NCBI GenBank assembly: GCA_030457025.1
Contig: JAKDSA010000011.1
Span: 1 to 62,925 of the forward strand
Source: Brevibacterium sp.
Lineage (GTDB): Bacteria > Actinomycetota > Actinomycetes > Actinomycetales > Brevibacteriaceae
DNA: 62,925 bases
Direction of reading: 5' to 3'
Shown here: piece by piece, positions 1 through 8,915 of the stretch
Numbering within the stretch: position 1 is the stretch's first letter
Layout of the letters: every line of letters starts with the position of its first letter
The notes under the pieces: model-generated
Told to the model about the DNA's origin: nothing
What the model saw: only the letters and a program-made list of their open reading frames with translations
Databases searched by the model: none
Position numbers and translations under genes: made by a program

Positions 1-105
1 TCCACCTTGTACCGGCTGTTGCGGAGAGTCAACCGATTGAGGACCCGCACTGGTGGGACACCGTTTTGTGCACCAAGGGGCCCTCGGCGTAAAGTAATCG
101 ACGAA

Positions 106-178
106 GGGGCTTTAGCTCAGTTGGTAGAGCGTTTCGTTCGCAATGAAAAGGTCGGGGGTTCGATTCCCCCAAGCTCCA
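106..178 (+). tRNA. tRNA-Ala (CGC)
   Basis: The segment folds as a complete cloverleaf. The acceptor stem pairs GGGGCTT with AAGCTCC, the D-stem is GCTC/GAGC, and the T-arm is GGGGG-TTCGATT-CCCCC. The anticodon loop TTCGCAA carries CGC, so it decodes the alanine codon GCG. The discriminator is A and CCA is not encoded. A DoxX-like gene begins 18 bases downstream. Confidence 0.95.
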
Positions 179-196
179 CGTGAAGGTGATCGCGAG

Positions 197-565
197 ATGA
201 AGCGACAAACGGTGGCTATGACAGGCATTCTCGGTCTTGCCGGCATCGCACACTTCCTCCGACCCGAGACCTTCGATTCGATCGTTCCGCCGAGGCTGGG
301 CGACCCGCGTTTCATCACCTATGCCAGTGGTGTCGCCGAAATCGGATGTGCGGCTCTGCTGGTGTTGCCGCCCACACGCCGACTGGGCGGATTGGCAGCC
401 TCGGCACTCTTGGTCGCGGTTTACCCCGCCAACATCTATACGGTGAAGAAACACTGGCACAATCCCCGGGGACGTGCGGTCGCTCTCGCCCGTCTGCCAT
501 TGCAGGTTCCCCTGGTGTGGATGTCCTGGACCATCGCGAAAGATCGGACCGAAGCCTCACGCTGA
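197..565 (+). CDS. DoxX-like small membrane protein
   Basis: This 122-residue protein is almost entirely hydrophobic, with about four predicted membrane helices. It has the DoxX-family pattern: an N-terminal G-x-A-H-F-x-x-P region, a helix around VAEIGCAALLVLP, and a helix ending VYPANIYTVKKH. DoxX proteins are small inner-membrane proteins linked in some bacteria to oxidative or thiol stress, but the role here is unknown. I chose the ATG at 197 because the longer reading frame from 143 begins inside tRNA-Ala. It stands alone between the tRNA and the beta-glucosidase gene. Confidence 0.75.
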   Translation: MKRQTVAMTGILGLAGIAHFLRPETFDSIVPPRLGDPRFITYASGVAEIGCAALLVLPPTRRLGGLAASALLVAVYPANIYTVKKHWHNPRGRAVALARLPLQVPLVWMSWTIAKDRTEASR

Positions 566-571
566 GAACCG

Positions 572-621
572 CTTGAACTCAGTGTTCACCCTGAACCTTG
601 AACTCAGTGTTCACCCTGACC
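572..621. promoter_or_regulatory. Two tandem 25-bp repeats, each with a palindrome, upstream of the beta-glucosidase gene
   Basis: A 25-bp unit occurs twice in tandem, at 572-596 and 597-621, differing only near the end. Each unit contains the perfect inverted repeat TGAAC-TCAGT-GTTCA, at 574-588 and 599-613. The pair ends 42 bases before the beta-glucosidase ATG. Tandem dyads at this distance resemble operators of a sugar-responsive repressor. That role is an inference, and no adjacent regulator gene is present. Confidence 0.6.
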
Positions 622-662
622 ACGGCCTTGCGGCAAGACGTCTTCCGTGACATATTCTGAGA

Positions 663-2027
663 ATGGCAGGGACACCGGAGTTCACCCCGCAGACACTCAA
701 CACATTGAGTGGTCTGCGCTTCTCAGCTGCCACCGCTGCCTTCCAGATCGAGGGAGCAAGGGCGCTGGGCGGACGCGGACGCTCCATCTGGGACGACTTC
801 GTCGATGATTCCAACAACGTCGTCGACGGCAGCACCGCCGATCCGGGCCCCGACAGCTATCATCGCAGCGCCGAGGACGCAGCGCTGCTCAAAGGACTCG
901 GCGTCGACCGATACCGGTTCTCGATCTCCTGGGTCCGAATCATCCCCGACGGGAAGCCGGGCACGAAGCCCAATGTCGCGGGCCTGGACCATTACGATCG
1001 TGTCGTCGACGAACTCCTGGCCACCGGAGTGACACCGGAACCGACCCTCTACCACTGGGATCTTCCGGTCGCCCTCGAATCCGCGGGTGGGTGGCTGAAC
1101 AGGGACACGGTCCATCGGTTCGGCGAATACGTCGAAGCCGTGGCGAACCGCCTCGGCGACCGGGTGCGTGACTGGTACACGATCAACGAACCGGCCTCGA
1201 CCTCACTGCAGGGCTACGCACTCGGTGAGCTGGCACCAGCGCGCACATTGCTCTTCGACGCTCTGCCGAGCGTCCATCACCAACTCCTCGCCCACGGCAC
1301 CGCGGTGGGCATCCTGCGTGAGCACGGTGCCCGACAGGTGGGGCAGGCGATCAACCACAGTCTCATCCTTCCCGAGAGCGATACGGAGACCGATCACGCT
1401 GCGGCCGGAATTCTCGATGTCATCTACAATCGACTCTTCGCTGATCCACTGCTCCTGGGGGAGTACCCGGACCTCGAGGCATTGGGCGTCCAGATGCCGA
1501 TCCGCAGTGGGGACATGGATCTGATCTCCACACCCTGCGATATCTACGGGCTCAACTACTACAACCCGACCACGGTGCGCGGTGTCGACGAGGGGCCGCT
1601 GCCCTTCGACATGGTGCCGACGCCGAACGCTGAGACCACCGGCTTCGGTCCGCTGTGGCCGATTCGATCGGACACACTCAGAGACTTCCTCATCGATATG
1701 CACACACGCTATAGTTGCGCGCTGCCACCCATCGTAATCTCTGAGAACGGTGCCTCCTTCCCCGAACCGGACGTCTGCACCGAACCGATCCGCGACGATG
1801 AGCGCATCGCCTACCTGCGCGACCATCTCTCTGCCATCGCCGAGGCGATCGAGGCCGGTGTCCGCGTCGACGGCTACACCGTGTGGTCATTGCTCGATAA
1901 CTTCGAATGGGCTCACGGGTACACCCAGCGCTTCGGGCTCGTCCATGTGAATATGGATACCGGTCAACGGACACCGAAGTCGTCGTATGAGTGGTATCGG
2001 GACCTCATCGCCTCGGTTCGAGTATGA
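663..2027 (+). CDS. Glycoside hydrolase family 1 beta-glucosidase
   Basis: This 454-residue protein has the usual GH1 length. GH1 enzymes hydrolyse beta-glucosides and related beta-linked sugars by a retaining mechanism in a TIM barrel. The acid/base glutamate lies in TINEP (E176) and the nucleophile in ISENG (E361). The N-terminus has the family sequence FSAATAAFQIEGA and the end has WSLLDNFEWAHGY. No signal peptide is seen, so it should be cytosolic and act on imported glycosides. Its stop overlaps the start of an MFS transporter (ATGA at 2024-2027), so the pair is probably an uptake-plus-hydrolysis unit. Two palindromic repeats sit just upstream. Confidence 0.93.
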   Translation: MAGTPEFTPQTLNTLSGLRFSAATAAFQIEGARALGGRGRSIWDDFVDDSNNVVDGSTADPGPDSYHRSAEDAALLKGLGVDRYRFSISWVRIIPDGKPGTKPNVAGLDHYDRVVDELLATGVTPEPTLYHWDLPVALESAGGWLNRDTVHRFGEYVEAVANRLGDRVRDWYTINEPASTSLQGYALGELAPARTLLFDALPSVHHQLLAHGTAVGILREHGARQVGQAINHSLILPESDTETDHAAAGILDVIYNRLFADPLLLGEYPDLEALGVQMPIRSGDMDLISTPCDIYGLNYYNPTTVRGVDEGPLPFDMVPTPNAETTGFGPLWPIRSDTLRDFLIDMHTRYSCALPPIVISENGASFPEPDVCTEPIRDDERIAYLRDHLSAIAEAIEAGVRVDGYTVWSLLDNFEWAHGYTQRFGLVHVNMDTGQRTPKSSYEWYRDLIASVRV

Positions 2028-3292
2028 GCACGCGGCAACCGGCAGCAGACCACCGAGCTGGCGAAAGGGTCGGCCCCCTGTGGATGGTGTGGTTCACGCT
2101 GGCGTGGCTGGCGATCTGGACGGTTCAGCTGACTCCGGTCCAACTGCTGCTGCCACTTCAGCTCGACACTCAGAGCGGCGACTGGCTGCGCGGGGTCGTC
2201 TGGTCCGGTGTCGTCCTCTCCGCGGGTGGCCTGGCAGGCATCCTCGCCGCCCCGATCGCCGGAAGCCTCTCCGACCGCACACGTTCTCGGTGGGGCCGCC
2301 GGCGCCCCTGGGCGATCGGCGGATCGCTGGGAGCTGCTGTTGGACTCCTGCTGACGGGATGGGCGCAGGGCCCGCTGTTCGTCGGTGCCGCCTGGATCAT
2401 CGTCTCCGTCTCAGTGGCCATCGCCTCCGCAGCGCTGACCGCACTCATCGCCGACCAGCTCGGCTCACAGCGGGGAACGGCTTCGGCGGCGGCGAGTTCC
2501 GCCCAGGCTGTCGGGATCGTCGTCGGAGTCGGAGCAGTCGTGCTCCTGGGACTGGGGCTCGGTGCCTCCTATGTGCTCCTGGCCGGAATCATCACCGTCG
2601 TCGGGGTGGGCACCGCGCTCCTCCTGCCCGACCCTGCTCCAGTGCTCCCGAGAGTCGCCGCACTGCACACCGAGCGGGCACCGATCCCTCGAGCTCAGAT
2701 CTCGTCGCTGCTCGACCACAGTTTCCGATGGCTGCTCGTGTCCAGATTCGTCGTCAACGTGGGCAACGCCTTCGGCACCTCGCTGCTGCTGTTCTTCCTG
2801 CTGTACGGAATCGGAGTGCCGGCAGACACCGCGGAGGACAAGCTGCTGGTTCTGATCGTCATCTACACGGTCTTCGTCGTCATCGCCTCGATCACACTCG
2901 GCACCATCTCGGACCGGTCGGGCAATCGGCGATTCTGGACCTTCGCTTCGGCGCTGGTGCAGGCATGTTCTGGAGTCCTGATCCTCATCAGTCCCGAGTT
3001 CGTAACCACCGCGATCGCCGCAGCGATCATGGGCACCGGCTACGGTGCGTACATGGCCGTGAGCCTCGCTTTCGCCACCGATCTGTTGCTCGATCCCGAT
3101 GACCACGCACGGGATCTGAGCATGGTCAACAATTCCGCCGCGCTGGGGCAACTGGTGGGACCGCTTCTGGGCGCGGGACTCGTTGCACTGGTCGGAGGCT
3201 TCTGGCTCCTCTTCGGTGCAGCTGCCCTCGTTTCGGTCGTCGGTGCGCTGATGACATTGACGGTGCACCCCAGAACGAGAACGTCGACTTGA
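2024..3292 (+). CDS. MFS transporter, probable glycoside/sugar permease
   Basis: This 422-residue protein has about twelve hydrophobic helices. It carries the MFS loop motif SLSDRTRSRWGRRRPW between helices 2 and 3, which also resembles sugar carriers of the GPH/SLC45 type. The ATG at 2024 overlaps the beta-glucosidase stop by four bases, which decides the start and argues for translational coupling. The likely substrate is a beta-glucoside for the upstream enzyme. This rests on context only. Confidence 0.82.
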   Translation: MSTRQPAADHRAGERVGPLWMVWFTLAWLAIWTVQLTPVQLLLPLQLDTQSGDWLRGVVWSGVVLSAGGLAGILAAPIAGSLSDRTRSRWGRRRPWAIGGSLGAAVGLLLTGWAQGPLFVGAAWIIVSVSVAIASAALTALIADQLGSQRGTASAAASSAQAVGIVVGVGAVVLLGLGLGASYVLLAGIITVVGVGTALLLPDPAPVLPRVAALHTERAPIPRAQISSLLDHSFRWLLVSRFVVNVGNAFGTSLLLFFLLYGIGVPADTAEDKLLVLIVIYTVFVVIASITLGTISDRSGNRRFWTFASALVQACSGVLILISPEFVTTAIAAAIMGTGYGAYMAVSLAFATDLLLDPDDHARDLSMVNNSAALGQLVGPLLGAGLVALVGGFWLLFGAAALVSVVGALMTLTVHPRTRTST

Positions 3293-3356
3293 ACGTGGCG
3301 GTCCCCAGCCCGATCTGCCAGTCCCAACTCGGGTATGACGGCCGGGACTTGAGGTC

Positions 3357-3908
3357 TCAGGAGATGCCGAGAAGCTTCCCGTTCTTCGCGAGCTCAGGAT
3401 CGGTGCACGACGACAGGTCGAAGCAGCAGGGCCGCCGCTTGCCCGACTCCAGCTTCGAGATCGCGACCTCAACGCGCCGCGCGCGAGTCTCGGCGTTCTT
3501 CGTCGCCTGGATCCATCGCACCCACTCCCACCGCGCCATCGGCGTCAGCCCGGCCCACACCTCGGCCAGCTCGGGTGCGTTGTCGAGCGCCACCCCGAAA
3601 TCATCGGGAATGGACGTCTCGGGCCAGTCCTTCGTCGGAGTCAGCGCCACGTACATCGTCTTCGCGTCCTCAGTCTGCAGCTGCCTGACCTGATCCTCGC
3701 TGAGGTTGATCCAATGCCCGCGCATACCGTCGGGTTCGACCACCGTAGTGAAGTCGACCCCGTTCGCCCGCGTGGAGGCAGCGACCTGCCCCCGGGAGGG
3801 CAGCTCGGCACTGGCATCAGCGGGCAGACGCAGAATCGGCCTGCCGTTGATGACCTCCAGCCGCGTGGAGAACTCGATGGTCGCTGCGGTGCTCTTGTTC
3901 GTGCTCAT
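3357..3908 (-). CDS. YdeI/OmpD-associated family protein with DUF1905-like N-terminus
   Basis: This 183-residue protein starts at MSTNKS. Residues from about 10 to 90 look like the DUF1905 beta-barrel-like domain, which ends in a region with LTPTKDWPE. Residues from about 95 to 165 match the YdeI/OmpD-associated region, with IPDDFGVALDNAPE, a W-x-x-L-T-P-x-x-R-W-E-W segment, and a helix ending in KLESGKRRPCCFD. The family is widespread in actinobacteria and its biochemical role is not established. It is convergent with the upstream MFS gene. Confidence 0.75.
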   Translation of the reverse strand: MSTNKSTAATIEFSTRLEVINGRPILRLPADASAELPSRGQVAASTRANGVDFTTVVEPDGMRGHWINLSEDQVRQLQTEDAKTMYVALTPTKDWPETSIPDDFGVALDNAPELAEVWAGLTPMARWEWVRWIQATKNAETRARRVEVAISKLESGKRRPCCFDLSSCTDPELAKNGKLLGIS

Positions 3909-3984
3909 GGTCACCAGAATAGCCCCGACCGGCGCGTGTGACTTCTCGATTCCTGACCGACTCCGGATGCAGGCAGTGCTGGAC

Positions 3985-5493
3985 TCACCCCAGCGCTCTT
4001 CCGACCCATTCGGGAGACTCGCGCCGAATCCTGTCGATGCGTTCCCTCACGTCGTCGGAGAAGGGGACTGCCGTACCCTGCTCCTGGTCGACATGAAGCC
4101 CGACGATCTCTTCGGTGGCGACGAGTTCGTCTCCGACCCGCATTTCGTAGGCCAGATGCAGTTTCTTCTCTCCCGCGGACACGAGCTTCGCAGTGACGCC
4201 CAAGGCGGCACCCAGGGACACCTCGTCGAGGTAGCGGATATGGGACTCGACCGTGTAGAGCGAGACAGTGTTCGCCTCGCGATGGGCCTTGTCGAGTCCG
4301 ATCTGGTCCATCACCTGATCGGTGGCGAAGCCGAAGACGAGGACATAGAAGGCTTCGGACATGTGTCCGTTGTAGTCAATCCAATCCTCGATGACCTCGG
4401 TTCGATAGCCCTCGAGCTCGCGCAGTTCTGGTGTCGTATCGGGCTTCGCCGTCGGAAGTGGGGACGTCATCGAGGGCTCTTCCCGGGCGGCCTCCGCCGA
4501 GGTTGTGCGCTCTGCCGCGCCATGTGCACCGCCGAGATCAACTGTGAGCCTACGCAGGGCGATGATCCCGGCATCTCGTTGGGCGATGAGGCCAGGGATC
4601 GTCTTGTCGCCGCTGGCGGTGTCGCAGCCGGCCACAACGTCGTCTCGCAGACTCTGCGTGAGTTCGGGAGCCTCCAAGCGGGTCCAAGGCGACTTCAGTG
4701 ACGGACCGAAGTGGTCGAGCATGTGAGCCATTCCGCCTTCACCGCCGGCTAGATGGAAGGTGAGCATCGGCCCCTGGAACGCCCAGCGCAGGCCAGGCCC
4801 GTCGGTGATGGAGCGATCGATCTGCTCCACCGTCGCCTCACCCTGGTCGATCATGTGCAACGCCTCTCGCCATTGCGCCTCTTGGAGCCGATTGGCGATG
4901 AATCCGGGAACTTCGTGGTCCATTCTGATCACGGATTTGCCGATGCGGGTATAGAACTCGGCGGCCCAGTCGACAGTCTCCACAGCGGTCGACTCTCCAC
5001 CGACGACTTCGACGAGGGGAATGAGATAGGGAGGATTGAACGGGTGGCCGACGACGAGGCGTTCGGGATGTTCGGCCTCGAGGGCCATCTCCGTCATGCT
5101 GTAGCCCGAGGTCGAGGAACCGATGACGACATTCTCCTCGCAGACCGCGTCGATGCTGGCCAGCAGGCCGCGTTTGAGCTCGAGGTTCTCTGGGGCCGAC
5201 TCCTGGACGAATCCTGTCCCGGCCACCGCCTCGGCGAGGTCGGTGTGCACGGTCCACGCGTCCTTGTCTGCGCCCTCGACCATGTCGAGTTGGGCCAATG
5301 CCGGCCAAGCAGCGTCGATGAGACGTGTCAGCTTCTCTCCCGCATCAGGAGCTGGATCCCAGACCCTGACGGTGAAGCCCTGCGCGAGGAAGTATGCGGC
5401 CCATCCACCGCCGATCGTGCCGGCTCCGATGCAGGTGACTGTGGTGATCGAGCCGATGTCGGGGTAGGACGGAACGAGGGCAGCGGCGGTCAC
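3985..5493 (-). CDS. Carnitine 3-dehydrogenase fused to betainyl-CoA-type thioesterase
   Basis: This is a 502-residue two-domain protein. Residues 1-330 form a 3-hydroxyacyl-CoA-dehydrogenase-like NAD enzyme with the Rossmann motif GAGTIGGG (23-30), SSTSGYSM and the HPFNPP motif typical of L-carnitine dehydrogenases. Residues from about 342 to 502 form a hotdog 4HBT thioesterase with DYNGHM. The neighbour encodes a 3-dehydrocarnitine-cleaving-type enzyme. The predicted route is therefore L-carnitine to 3-dehydrocarnitine, then betainyl-CoA, then glycine betaine. The start is GTG at 5493, overlapping the upstream stop as GTGA. An in-frame ATG at 4470, with GGAAGAG upstream, marks the thioesterase start. 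Dehydrogenase-thioesterase fusions are known in this family. Confidence 0.9.
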   Translation of the reverse strand: MTAAALVPSYPDIGSITTVTCIGAGTIGGGWAAYFLAQGFTVRVWDPAPDAGEKLTRLIDAAWPALAQLDMVEGADKDAWTVHTDLAEAVAGTGFVQESAPENLELKRGLLASIDAVCEENVVIGSSTSGYSMTEMALEAEHPERLVVGHPFNPPYLIPLVEVVGGESTAVETVDWAAEFYTRIGKSVIRMDHEVPGFIANRLQEAQWREALHMIDQGEATVEQIDRSITDGPGLRWAFQGPMLTFHLAGGEGGMAHMLDHFGPSLKSPWTRLEAPELTQSLRDDVVAGCDTASGDKTIPGLIAQRDAGIIALRRLTVDLGGAHGAAERTTSAEAAREEPSMTSPLPTAKPDTTPELRELEGYRTEVIEDWIDYNGHMSEAFYVLVFGFATDQVMDQIGLDKAHREANTVSLYTVESHIRYLDEVSLGAALGVTAKLVSAGEKKLHLAYEMRVGDELVATEEIVGLHVDQEQGTAVPFSDDVRERIDRIRRESPEWVGRALG

Positions 5494-6401
5494 AGGTCGC
5501 TGCCCGTCACGATCGGAGCCTGCACCCGAAGGTCGAGGATGTCGCGAGCCTCGGCCGGTGTGGCCACCTCGGCTCCGAGGTCCTCGATGATGTCGACCGC
5601 ACGCTCGGTCAGCGAAGCGTTCGTGGCCTTCACCCCTTTGGCAAGGTACAGATTGTCTTCGAGACCGACTCTGGCGTGTCCGCCGGCGAGCACGGACTGG
5701 GCCACCCAAGGGAGTTGATTGCGGCCAATGGCGAACGAGGTGAACTGCGCACCGGTCGGCAGCATATTCACCATCGCTGTGAGGAGTCCGGCATCGACCG
5801 GAGCCCCGTAGGGCACTCCCATGCACAGCTGGTACAGCGGCGGGGGATCGATGAGTCCCTCTTCCACGAGGACATTGGCGAACCACAGGTTTCCGGTGTC
5901 GAAGATCTCAAGTTCGGGCCGCACGCCCAGGGTCTGGATCTTCTTCGAGCCCTCACGCAGCATGTCGGGGGTGGACACGTAGATGTTCGAGCCGTCGCCG
6001 AAGTTCAGGGAACCGCAGTCGAGCGTGCAGATCTCGGGCAGCAGCTCCTCGACGTGGGGGAGCCTTTCGAGAGCGTTGACGAGGTCCGTGCCCGGCATGT
6101 GAGTGGTCGGGTCCTGCGGATCGACGACGAGGTCACCACCCATTCCCGCGGTGAGGTTGATGACGGGGTCGACGTCGGAGGCACGGATGAGGCGCACGAC
6201 CTCGCGGTAGTGGGCAACCTCGCGGGACCCCTGCTTGGTGTCGAGGTCACGGACGTGGATGTGGACGACAGAGGCACCAGCTCGCGCGGCCGCGATCGCA
6301 TCGTTCGCGATTTCCTCCGGGGTGACCGGGACGTGTTCGCTCTTGTTCGCGGTGTCTCCGGCGCCGGTGACGGCACAGGTGAGAATGACTTTGCGATTCA
6401 T
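5490..6401 (-). CDS. cdhC: BKACE-family (DUF849) 3-dehydrocarnitine cleavage enzyme
   Basis: This 303-residue protein has the BKACE pattern. It shows the N-terminal [10 protein letters not shown], the metal-binding VHIHVRD, a catalytic-loop region TAGMGGD, the glutamate-containing PELEIFD, and the C-terminal [13 protein letters not shown] enzymes split beta-keto acids with acetyl-CoA. Placement between a TetR-type regulator and a carnitine dehydrogenase-thioesterase points to 3-dehydrocarnitine as substrate, giving betainyl-CoA and acetoacetate. Its start overlaps the regulator stop (ATGA at 6398-6401) and its stop overlaps the next start (GTGA at 5490-5493). The symbol is assigned by context and family. 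Confidence 0.88.
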   Translation of the reverse strand: MNRKVILTCAVTGAGDTANKSEHVPVTPEEIANDAIAAARAGASVVHIHVRDLDTKQGSREVAHYREVVRLIRASDVDPVINLTAGMGGDLVVDPQDPTTHMPGTDLVNALERLPHVEELLPEICTLDCGSLNFGDGSNIYVSTPDMLREGSKKIQTLGVRPELEIFDTGNLWFANVLVEEGLIDPPPLYQLCMGVPYGAPVDAGLLTAMVNMLPTGAQFTSFAIGRNQLPWVAQSVLAGGHARVGLEDNLYLAKGVKATNASLTERAVDIIEDLGAEVATPAEARDILDLRVQAPIVTGSDL

Positions 6402-7273
6402 TGTGACTCCTCATCAGGATCGGGGTTGACGATTGTGCGTTTGAGGTAGCTGGAGAGTCGGCGTCGGAAGGTCGCGACATCCATGATTCCGGTGAGGACC
6501 TTGACACCGAGCCCGTCGAGCAGGGATGTCAGTTCATCGGCCAGTGCCTCGCTGTCGCCCGGGCGGAATGCGCCCTCGGCTTGGCCGGCTTCGATGGTTG
6601 AACGCACGGTCTGCGACCAGCGTTCGTAATTGGCCGGATAATCGGAGGCATGGGGATCTTCGAGACCGAGCCTGGCCCAAGTTTGGAGCCAGATCGACCA
6701 TTCGCTGCGTGAGGTGCGCCCGATCGGCGACTGGAGCTCAAGCAGACGCTGAAGTCGACGGCGCGGACTGCGGATTTCGTCAAGCCAGGCGATCTGCCGG
6801 TCGAAGGCAAGTTTGACCGAGTAGTCGAGTGTCGCCTCGAAGAGTTCGGACTTTCCCTCGAAGTAGTAGTGAATACTCGCGCTCGAGAGGCCGGTGGCTT
6901 CGGCGATGTCTGCGATTCGCACCGTTTCGTAGCCATGACGGGCGAACAGATCCCATGCGGTCTCGACGATGAGTCTGCGCGGCGAGGAATCCGGAGCAGG
7001 GCCAGGCCTCTGATCGGACCCTGGCAGGAAGCGCGGGGGAGTCGCGGACACCTGTGACTCGTCGCCGAGCAGCCACCTGACCGTCACGCCGGTTGCGGTG
7101 GCCAGACCGAGGATTTCCTCGGCACCGAATCTGCGTCGACCTGTCAGGGACTTCGACAGTTTGGTCTCGTCGATTCCGATGCTCGCAGCCACCTGCCGCT
7201 GGGACAGGTTGCTGGCGCGCAGCGCATCCTTTGCCCGGCGTGCTGTGCCACCGGCTTCGCTGCGATCCGTCAT
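6398..7273 (-). CDS. XRE-TetR fusion regulator of the carnitine operon
   Basis: This 291-residue regulator has two DNA-binding modules. Residues from about 8 to 65 form a Cro/C1-type helix-turn-helix ([20 protein letters not shown]). A proline-rich linker follows, then a TetR helix-turn-helix at about residues 92-140 ([20 protein letters not shown]) and a TetR-type ligand and dimerisation domain. It is the first gene of the operon and overlaps the BKACE start by four bases. The ATG at 7273 starts just before the XRE domain. A 40-bp inverted repeat upstream at 7302-7341 is a candidate autoregulatory operator. Carnitine or a degradation product is the likely ligand, by inference. Confidence 0.85.
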   Translation of the reverse strand: MTDRSEAGGTARRAKDALRASNLSQRQVAASIGIDETKLSKSLTGRRRFGAEEILGLATATGVTVRWLLGDESQVSATPPRFLPGSDQRPGPAPDSSPRRLIVETAWDLFARHGYETVRIADIAEATGLSSASIHYYFEGKSELFEATLDYSVKLAFDRQIAWLDEIRSPRRRLQRLLELQSPIGRTSRSEWSIWLQTWARLGLEDPHASDYPANYERWSQTVRSTIEAGQAEGAFRPGDSEALADELTSLLDGLGVKVLTGIMDVATFRRRLSSYLKRTIVNPDPDEESQ

Positions 7274-7301
7274 GGCCGCCAATCTATCTGCTGCGTGCAC
7301 A

Positions 7302-7341
7302 TATCGCAAACAATACTGATGATTAACCAATGTTTGCGATA
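7302..7341. promoter_or_regulatory. Inverted repeat, candidate operator of the XRE-TetR regulator
   Basis: Perfect 11-bp arms, TATCGCAAACA (7302-7312) and TGTTTGCGATA (7331-7341), flank an 18-bp spacer. The site lies 29 bases upstream of the regulator start and about 120 bases upstream of the divergent decarboxylase. Its location and symmetry fit a TetR-family operator controlling the carnitine operon, and possibly the decarboxylase. Confidence 0.7.
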
Positions 7342-7464
7342 GCAAGTGTGGCGGTTTCCCGGGCACATTCGACCGGTCGAGTACGCCACGATGGAAGGGA
7401 GAGCGGATATTCTCGAAGGGATGAACCGACCACCTGATGACACCGATCCCACACCGGAGGGGCC

Positions 7465-8838
7465 ATGAACGACAATCTCCATTCCCGCATGCACGTCGTC
7501 TCCGACGAGACCCGAAACCTCGTCAATCTCGTCCTCGACTACTCGCGTCGGCGCACCTTGGCCGTCGACACTCCACTCGACCACCCGACGACCGAGACCG
7601 AACTCAAGCGACTGGCCGGGCCAACCATCACCGAGGAAGGCGTCGGGGCGTCACGGGCACTGGCGATCTTCGAGCACATCTTCGCCCCCGCCTGCATCAC
7701 TACCGATCACCCGAAGTACCTGTCCTTCATCCCCAGCGCCCCGACGAAGGCCGCCGTGGCGTTCGATCTGGTCGTCTCCGCCAGCGCACTCTACGGCGGC
7801 TCATGGCTCGAGGGTGCGGGTGTCGTCCATGCCGAGAATGAGGTCCTGTCCTGGTTGGCCGGTGAGTTCGGGCTTCCGACGAGCGCCGGCGGTGTCTTCG
7901 TCCAGGGAGGCACGATCGGCAACCTCTCGGCGCTGGTCGCGGCCCGTGACACACGGAAGGCTCAGCTCGGCGATGAGCTGCCTGGACGCTGGGTGATCGT
8001 GTGCAGTGCCGAGGCGCACTCCTCGATCGCCTCGGCGGCGGCCGTGATGGATGTCGATGTAGCGCCCGTGCCCACCGGCGACGACGGGATTCTGCGGCCG
8101 GAGGGCGTCCGGGCCGCCCTCGACGAGCACGGTGATGCCGTCATCGCCGTGGTCGCAACGTCGGGAACGACGAATTTCGGCACCATCGACGACATCGCCG
8201 GCATCGCAGCGCTGAAGGAAGAATTCGACTTCTGGCTCCACATCGACGGCGCCTATGGGCTGGCTGCGATGCTCTCACCCGTGGTGCGGCACAAGTTCGC
8301 CGGTGTCGAATCCGCCGACTCGGTCATCGTCGATCCGCACAAGTGGCTGTTCGCCCCGTTTGACGCATGTGCGCTCATCTACCGTGATCCCACTCTGGGA
8401 CGGCGAGCGCACACCCAGCGCGCCGAATACCTCGACACGCTCACCGAGTCCCAGGAATGGAGCCCCTCGGACTACGCCATCCAACTCACCCGCCGTCCGC
8501 GCGGACTGCCCCTGTGGTATTCGCTGGCCAGTTATGGAGCCGAGACCTACCGTGAGGCCATCGGCCACTCGATCGAACTGGCGAGGCAGATCGGGTCTGA
8601 GATCAAGAGGCGCCCGAATCTCAAGCTTGTCCGCGAGCCCGAGCTCTCGGTTGTCGTCTTCGAGCGCGTCGAGTGGAGTCGTGAAGACTATCAGCAGTGG
8701 TCGGATCGACTGCTCGAGGACCAGCGGGCCTTCGTCGTGCCCAGCTCGCACCAGGGGCGACCCAATGCCAGGTTTGCGATCGTCAATCCGCTCACGACCT
8801 TTGAGGACCTCGTCGATATCCTCGACACCATGGGGTGA
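7465..8838 (+). CDS. Pyridoxal-phosphate-dependent group II amino-acid decarboxylase
   Basis: This 457-residue protein belongs to the group II decarboxylases (aromatic amino acid, tyrosine, glutamate or diaminobutyrate type). The PLP lysine is K293 in VDPHKWLF. Further conserved elements are FVQGGTIGNLSAL, the histidine region SAEAHSSI that stacks on the cofactor, and the aspartate in WLHIDGAYG. The start is ATG with GGAGG upstream. Substrate cannot be read from the sequence. It is divergent from the carnitine-operon regulator, with which it shares a 191-base control region containing the inverted repeat. A functional link to carnitine is not obvious. Confidence 0.88.
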   Translation: MNDNLHSRMHVVSDETRNLVNLVLDYSRRRTLAVDTPLDHPTTETELKRLAGPTITEEGVGASRALAIFEHIFAPACITTDHPKYLSFIPSAPTKAAVAFDLVVSASALYGGSWLEGAGVVHAENEVLSWLAGEFGLPTSAGGVFVQGGTIGNLSALVAARDTRKAQLGDELPGRWVIVCSAEAHSSIASAAAVMDVDVAPVPTGDDGILRPEGVRAALDEHGDAVIAVVATSGTTNFGTIDDIAGIAALKEEFDFWLHIDGAYGLAAMLSPVVRHKFAGVESADSVIVDPHKWLFAPFDACALIYRDPTLGRRAHTQRAEYLDTLTESQEWSPSDYAIQLTRRPRGLPLWYSLASYGAETYREAIGHSIELARQIGSEIKRRPNLKLVREPELSVVVFERVEWSREDYQQWSDRLLEDQRAFVVPSSHQGRPNARFAIVNPLTTFEDLVDILDTMG

Positions 8839-8915
8839 TGGCACTCCCTGGGGTGATGGGTCCAGCTGTCTCCTGCAGTCCCCATCCCAGTCTGAGTCTC
8901 AGGCTTGGCGCCGGG

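Noticed and set aside
29-460. Minus-strand open frame of 143 codons overlapping tRNA-Ala and the DoxX gene.
   Set aside because: It runs antisense across a tRNA and a real coding gene, lacks a ribosome site and has no family features.
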